Both the position numbers and the translations under genes were made by a program. Positions 59,991 through 64,000 of a stretch of 64,000 bases of DNA are shown here, one piece after another. The notes beneath the pieces are model-generated. The model saw nothing but the letters and a program-made list of their open reading frames with translations. It was not told the DNA's origin and ran no database searches. Numbering within the stretch: the stretch's first letter is position 1; every line of letters begins with the position of its first letter. Source of the stretch: Pyxicephalus adspersus (Eukaryota; Chordata; Amphibia; Anura; Pyxicephalidae); the NCBI RefSeq assembly GCF_032062135.1, contig NC_092868.1, positions 45,015,603 through 45,079,602 on the forward strand, read 5' to 3'.

Positions 59991-60480
59991 GTCAGCATGA
60001 CAACCAATTCCAGCCCTGTATTGCCCCTCCATAGGGCAGCTCGGCCGGCTCCGGGGTCACACATAGCGGACTCCCCCTCAGCGCTCCAATTCCCGCTACT
60101 CACCGGGGCCTCCCCGCTCCACGGATAGTCACGGCCGCCCGGAGCGGCTACACCCGCGGCCCTGGTATGGATGAATCCAGCTGCGTGTAGCAGGGCTGAG
60201 GCCAGCGAGCTCCCCGCCCTCCCCTCACAGTCCGCCCGTCTCTTCCCTGGCAGCGCTCACTCACCCCAAGGCGCCGACCGAGGAGGCGGAGTGCAGCTAG
60301 GACACCGCTCGCGAGAACACCAGTCACCTCAGAGCCACGCCCACCCGACACAAACCCCGCCTTTAAGCTTGCGCGGAGTGTTACACCAGCTTCTACTAAT
60401 AACAGGAACAGCCACGCCCATCCAGCTGTTGTACCGCCTACATTGTCATACGCCCCGCCCACTTGCACTAGAACACGTGT
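59990..60480 (-). promoter_or_regulatory. SPSB1: CpG-rich promoter region of SPSB1
   Basis: Compared with the AT-rich surroundings this segment is dense in CG (CGGCCGCCCGGAGCGG, CTCGCGAG, GGCGCCGACCG). It has several GC/CACCC boxes (CCCCGCCCAC at about 60452, CCACGCCCA at about 60338 and 60412). It sits at the 5' end of SPSB1. I see no convincing TATA box at a fixed distance, so initiation is probably dispersed. Confidence 0.65.
60104..60300 (-). other. SPSB1: Putative non-coding exon 1 of SPSB1
   Basis: A strong donor CCCCG|GTGAGTAG on the - strand places the left edge at 60104. A second candidate donor, TGGG|GTGAGTGA, would place it at 60265. The transcription start is not visible and the right edge is a guess within the CpG-rich segment. 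Confidence 0.45.
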
Positions 60481-60534
60481 AGGGCGTTTGAGCTGTTGTG
60501 ACATTAACCCCTGCTGTGCTGGAATCATTAGTAA

Positions 60535-60662
60535 ACAGGATTTATATAGCGCCAACTTATTACACAGCGCTGTACAATTAAATAGGGGTTGCAAATGACA
60601 GATACAGACAGTGACACAGGAGGAGGAGAGGACCCTGTCCCGAAGAGCTTACAATCTAGGAA
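60535..60662 (-). repeat. L2-type 3' tail repeat (family B) just upstream of SPSB1
   Basis: Reversed, it reads TAGATTGTAAGCTCTTCGGG, GTGTCACTGTCTGTATCTG and TTGGCGCTATATAAATCCTG. It starts within about 60 bases of the CpG-rich promoter. Confidence 0.75.
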
Positions 60663-60764
60663 TTTGCACAATTCTGCCCCTGCATAATTTCCAGCTCTCA
60701 TTAATTCTATCATCACATGATTAGACTGCCATCAGCATATCTGAAAATCAGCGACCCTTTTATA

Positions 60765-61500
60765 TTACCCCTGATTGGTGATCAGTAAAACGCGCCCCCT
60801 GCTGGTCATTAGGAAATTCCCCCTGTGTTTTTTTTAGCGTTTAGGGAATAAATGCCCAATTCATAAATAGCGCCCCCTGTGTACATAGGCAGAGACCGTT
60901 GGAATACCCCTTCAGAGAGAATGCCCCTATGCATGTGATTGGTTGAAAATGCCCCCTAGGTACATTGAAGATCCATGGAAAATACCCCGGTGCTCATTGG
61001 ATTGACGGGCTTGCCTCCTCTGCACATTGATGATTAATGGCATTGCTACCTGTGCATATAAGTGATTAGTGGAAATGCCCCAGTGTAGATTGGTGATGGG
61101 CGGCATTGCCCCTGTGTACACTAATTGCAAATACCCTCAGGGTACATCAGTGGGAATGCCATTGTGCACATTGGGGAAAATACCCCTATGCAAACTGGTA
61201 ATTGACGGGCTTGCCTCCTCTGCACATTGATGATCAGTGGCATTGCCCCCTGTGTACATTGGTTTCAAATGCCCTCTGGGTGCATTGGTGATCATTGGTA
61301 ATCACTGAGAAATACCCCTATGCACATTGATGGGGGACGGGACTGCCCCTCTGCACATTGGTAATCTGCAGGAATGTCCCCTTTGTACACTGTGTATCAG
61401 TGATCGGCCCCTGTGCATAATGGCAATCCATGGAAAATCCCCCTGTGCATATTGGTGACCAGTGAAAAATGTCTCCTGTGCACATTGATTATCAGAAGGA
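60765..61500. repeat. Degenerate minisatellite upstream of the SPSB1 promoter
   Basis: About 15 diverged units of roughly 40-50 bp contain variants of AAATGCCCC, TGTGCACATTG and TGATCAGTGG. A higher-order copy is visible: ATTGACGGGCTTGCCTCCTC at 61001 recurs at 61201, exactly 200 bp apart, with the following 20 bases also alike. Confidence 0.75.
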
Positions 61501-61504
61501 AAAT

Positions 61505-61862
61505 TTTCTAGAGCTGCCCCAACTCTCTGGAATGGTCTTCCTCGCCCTATTTAGCTTGCGCCAACTTTCTGCTCATTTAAAAGAGTCCTCAAAACACATT
61601 TTTTCAAACTTGTCTACCCATCGTCTGTCTTTTGAAACTGTAACTACTTCCCAGCACTACATATCTCCCCTCCTATTGTGTGTAAATTCCCCCACCTCCT
61701 AGATTGTAAGCTCTTCAGGGCAGGGTCCTCTCCTCCTGTATCACTGTCTGTATAAGTCTGTCATTTGCAACCCCTGGATAATGTACATCGCTGCATAATA
61801 TGTTGGCACTATATAAATCCTGTTTATTATTATTAATAGTAATAATATTAAAAATAAAATCC
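61505..61862 (+). mobile_element. L2-type LINE 3' end
   Basis: The + strand opens with a decayed ORF2 C-terminus (AAPTLWNGLPRP-like, then FKRVLKTHFF). It continues into the full family B tail (TAGATTGTAAGCTCTTCAGG to TATATAAATCCTGTTTATTA) and an AT-rich simple repeat. It parallels the copy at 27208-27777. Confidence 0.75.
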
Positions 61863-62114
61863 CCGCACCTTACATTGGTAAAGATCTTGTACCAATATGG
61901 CTCATTTACCATTCATTTGACTGGATGTATCAGATAATGTATTAATCAGCCAGAACACATTCCTAGCATGCCAAGATATAATCTTAAAAATACCAAGCAG
62001 TGATTATACAATCAGCATGTAGCAAGTGTGGGCCAACTGAAGACCCCCCCCCCCCCCCGCCCATTTTTAAATGAGTTTGGTTTTGTGCATTCAGGTTTAT
62101 TTGTTTCCATCCCT

Positions 62115-62268
62115 CACCTCCTAGATTGTAAGCTCTTCGGGGTAGGGTCCTCCCCTCCTCCTGTGTCACTGTCTGTATTAGTCTGTCATTTGCAGCCCCT
62201 GTTTAATGTACAGCGCTGCGTAATATGTTGGCGCTATATAAATCCTGTTTCATAATAATATTAATTTC
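62115..62268 (+). repeat. L2-type 3' tail repeat (family B), well preserved
   Basis: It runs from TCCTAGATTGTAAGCTCTTC through GTGTCACTGTCTGTATTAG to GCGTAATATGTTGGCGCTAT and TAATAATA. A C-run of 15 lies just before, at 62044-62058. Confidence 0.75.
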
Positions 62269-62644
62269 TGGAGGGTTTGGCTAAACGTGGCTAAGTTCAT
62301 GAAACATTTGAGCCTTGGAAGAAATGCTGTCGTTCTGAAGCTGCACCACCTTACACAAAGAATGTCGATATTTTGACGCCAGCAGTAATTGTTGGCTTTG
62401 GTAACAGAAGAGACAATCTTCACTTACAGAAAGATTTATTATTCTGCTGACAGATTGAAATCCCGTCACCTTTTATCCGGCTTCTTCACTTTTGTTGCAT
62501 TCCTATTCCTACTTTGATTTCCTCCTGAGAAGTATGTAAAGCATCTGAACTTTGAGGCTGTATAGTATATTGACGTAAAAGTCTCAGAAGTCAATCAAAA
62601 CACAAAAGAATACGATGGGGCCACATTTCTTGGGGTACAGCTGT
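62269..62644. other. Non-coding, no recognised feature
   Basis: Nothing supportable. Confidence 0.4.
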
Positions 62645-62925
62645 TGGACCAGTGTTCCATGGAACCCTAGGGCTCCTCCAGAGGTTGCTCCGGGTTCCTT
62701 TAGCAATGAGCAGTTTGTGCCTCTCAGGTCAGTTTAAGTGACACCAATTACTTTTTTGGCTATTTGTAAGAGTGATATTCTTCCCACTGGCCAGCAATGT
62801 AGGAGGCATTCATCCTACTGACCACCATGCTAATATACAATGACCTGCGTATATAGTAATTATAGCAGGAGTGCGCTGAAGACCTGAAAGGTATTGTAAG
62901 GGTCCCCCCATGTTTTAGATCCAAC
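62645..62925 (+). mobile_element. hAT-like MITE (family C), reference copy
   Basis: It runs from CCAGTGTTCCATGGAACCC through TTTAGCAATGAGCAGTTTG, TCTCAGGTCAGTTTAAGTGA, CAGCAATGTAGGAGGCATTC and AAGACCTGAAAGG to a CCCCCCATG end. It is uninterrupted, so it shows where other copies carry insertions. Confidence 0.65.
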
Positions 62926-63167
62926 AACATGATATTTGTATTGCCAAGAAATCTGGTATATAGGAGGGGCCACCACCAATCACCTTCCTACTGCCTCCTA
63001 GGCCTTGCTAATCTTGTAGCTACAATATTTCCCAGTCACCCGTGGTTATGATAAAAGTGAGATAAACACATTTTATAGTAATTCTGTATAGTTTTTTATT
63101 TATTATGTTACAAGTATACATATCATACATCAATATAAGAGTTGCATACAGTATGTTGTACAGAACA

Positions 63168-63600
63168 TGTACATTATTTTAATAAATGCAATTAGTATAG
63201 ATGTTTGTCTCAACATATTATTTGGCAGCACAGTGTCAGTTACTGTATAAAATCCTCATTGTGAGTTAATTGCAAACAAAGCAAAAAAAACTTCATGGAG
63301 CCTAGACATTCATTAACATCTGGAGGAAGCTGTGCTTTGATATGCAAAAAGAAAAAACTGCAGAGTTTGTCTTGGTCAATAAAGAGTTACAAGATGTTAC
63401 AGATCAGCTCAGCTCCTAAGATCACCCACAACCTCAGTTTTTAGCAAAACGATTTCTTCTGCAAGTCATGCAAACTTCAGCCCCCCCCCCCCCCCCCCCC
63501 CAATCAAACCTCTGTCCTGCATACAAGCAAGCAGGGAAGCCCGTTCGTATATAGGAGTTGTCTGTATGTCTGATGTCCTTAACTTGAGGACTATCTGTAT
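63168..63600 (-). repeat. Interspersed repeat family J, copy 2 (inverted)
   Basis: Reversed, it starts ACAGATAGTCCTCAAGTTAA and carries GAGGTTGTGGGTGATCTTAG, TTTTTGCATATCAAAGCACA and GAGACAAACATCTATACTAA, colinear with 37564-37972. A run of 21 C residues (63481-63501) has grown inside it. Confidence 0.7.
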
Positions 63601-64000
63601 TTATATTATACATTCTCCTTTTGGCCAGCAGATAGGGCTTGAGGTTGTACCTGCAAAAAACATTTCCACATGTAAAAAGTAGAAAAAAAGCCCATTGTTT
63701 ACAGTGCTCAATAGCTCAAAGTGAGATATTCTCAAATAAATAAATGAGTTAAATTAATGAAATTCGGAAGATATTTTTGCTTTGGTCTACAAGAAACTCT
63801 TCTTTTATATAAATGTATAAAAATTTGTGTTTGACTTGAATTTAGAAGTTGCATTGAGTAAATACAGCTGGAACAACCAATGTTTTGTGTGTCTTTCTTA
63901 TCAACCTGCAACATAAATCTCAATGTGAATGTTGTGCAGGGGGTGATTGTTTTATATACCCACTGTATATGCATAGGAATGACACTCCAAAAAATTGAGC
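63601..64000. other. Non-coding, no recognised feature
   Basis: AT-rich sequence at the window end. An 80-codon frame on the - strand has no family resemblance. Confidence 0.4.

Larger units (their letters stand above)
51174..60103 (-). other. SPSB1: SPSB1 intron 1 (about 8.9 kb)
   Basis: It lies between the putative donor at 60103 (CCCCG|GTGAGTAG) and the acceptor at 51174. It contains several family F copies, a MITE, an L2-type tail, a perfect hairpin and a C-rich degenerate minisatellite, all listed separately. (CA)n runs are at about 51761 and 52585. The stretches 52556-55427 and 57531-59079 show nothing I recognise. Confidence 0.65.

Noticed and set aside
60148..60594. 148-codon frame on the - strand at the SPSB1 promoter
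   Set aside because: It starts inside an L2-type tail repeat and runs through CpG-rich untranslated sequence without any family resemblance.
60765..61500. CRISPR-like array
   Set aside because: Units are diverged and contiguous, without constant repeats and unique spacers, and the context is a vertebrate genome.

Overview
This is a vertebrate nuclear window, most likely from a frog (anuran amphibian). It is AT-rich and intron-dominated, with one complete and one partial protein gene in a dense field of interspersed repeats. The repeats include V-SINEs with an L2-type tail, L2 and L1 LINE remnants, and hAT-like and palindromic MITEs. The vertebrate assignment rests on the recognised genes and on canonical GT-AG splice sites. 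The frog assignment is an inference from the repeat mix.

Left end (1-4.4 kb, + strand): the 3' part of a TNF-receptor-superfamily gene. Two exons encode the end of a cysteine-rich domain and a transmembrane helix. Two further phase-compatible exons encode a short tail that ends in a TRAF-type PxQxxD motif. Upstream exons lie outside the window. The exact paralogue is uncertain (CD40/HVEM/4-1BB-like).

Middle (4.4-42.5 kb): about 38 kb in which I find no convincing protein gene. It holds a decayed L1 ORF2 fragment (5.0-6.2 kb), an L2 3' end with an intact C-terminal ORF (27.2-27.8 kb), V-SINE copies, several MITE families present in multiple copies, a roughly 780-bp imperfect palindrome (39.7-40.5 kb), short hairpins and microsatellites.

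Right part (42.6-60.3 kb, - strand): a complete SPSB1 gene. A CpG-rich promoter and non-coding exon 1 lie near 60.1-60.4 kb. Exon 2 (50361-51173) carries the start codon and the whole SPRY domain. Exon 3 (44323-44450 coding) carries the SOCS box. The spliced frame gives 273 residues, the same length as human SPSB1. A 3' UTR of about 1.7 kb ends at twin AATAAA signals near 42.6 kb. Degenerate minisatellites lie on both sides of the promoter.

Right end (60.5-64 kb): repeats only, including three copies of the L2-type tail. The two genes are convergent. One is an immune receptor and the other a Cullin5 E3-ligase substrate adaptor, and nothing in the sequence shows them working in one pathway. 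No CRISPR, operon, tRNA or rRNA feature was found, and I see no clear novel multigene system. The most unusual items are the receptor's short tail with a symmetric cassette exon, a perfect 36-bp hairpin in SPSB1 intron 1, the large palindrome, and the minisatellite next to the promoter.
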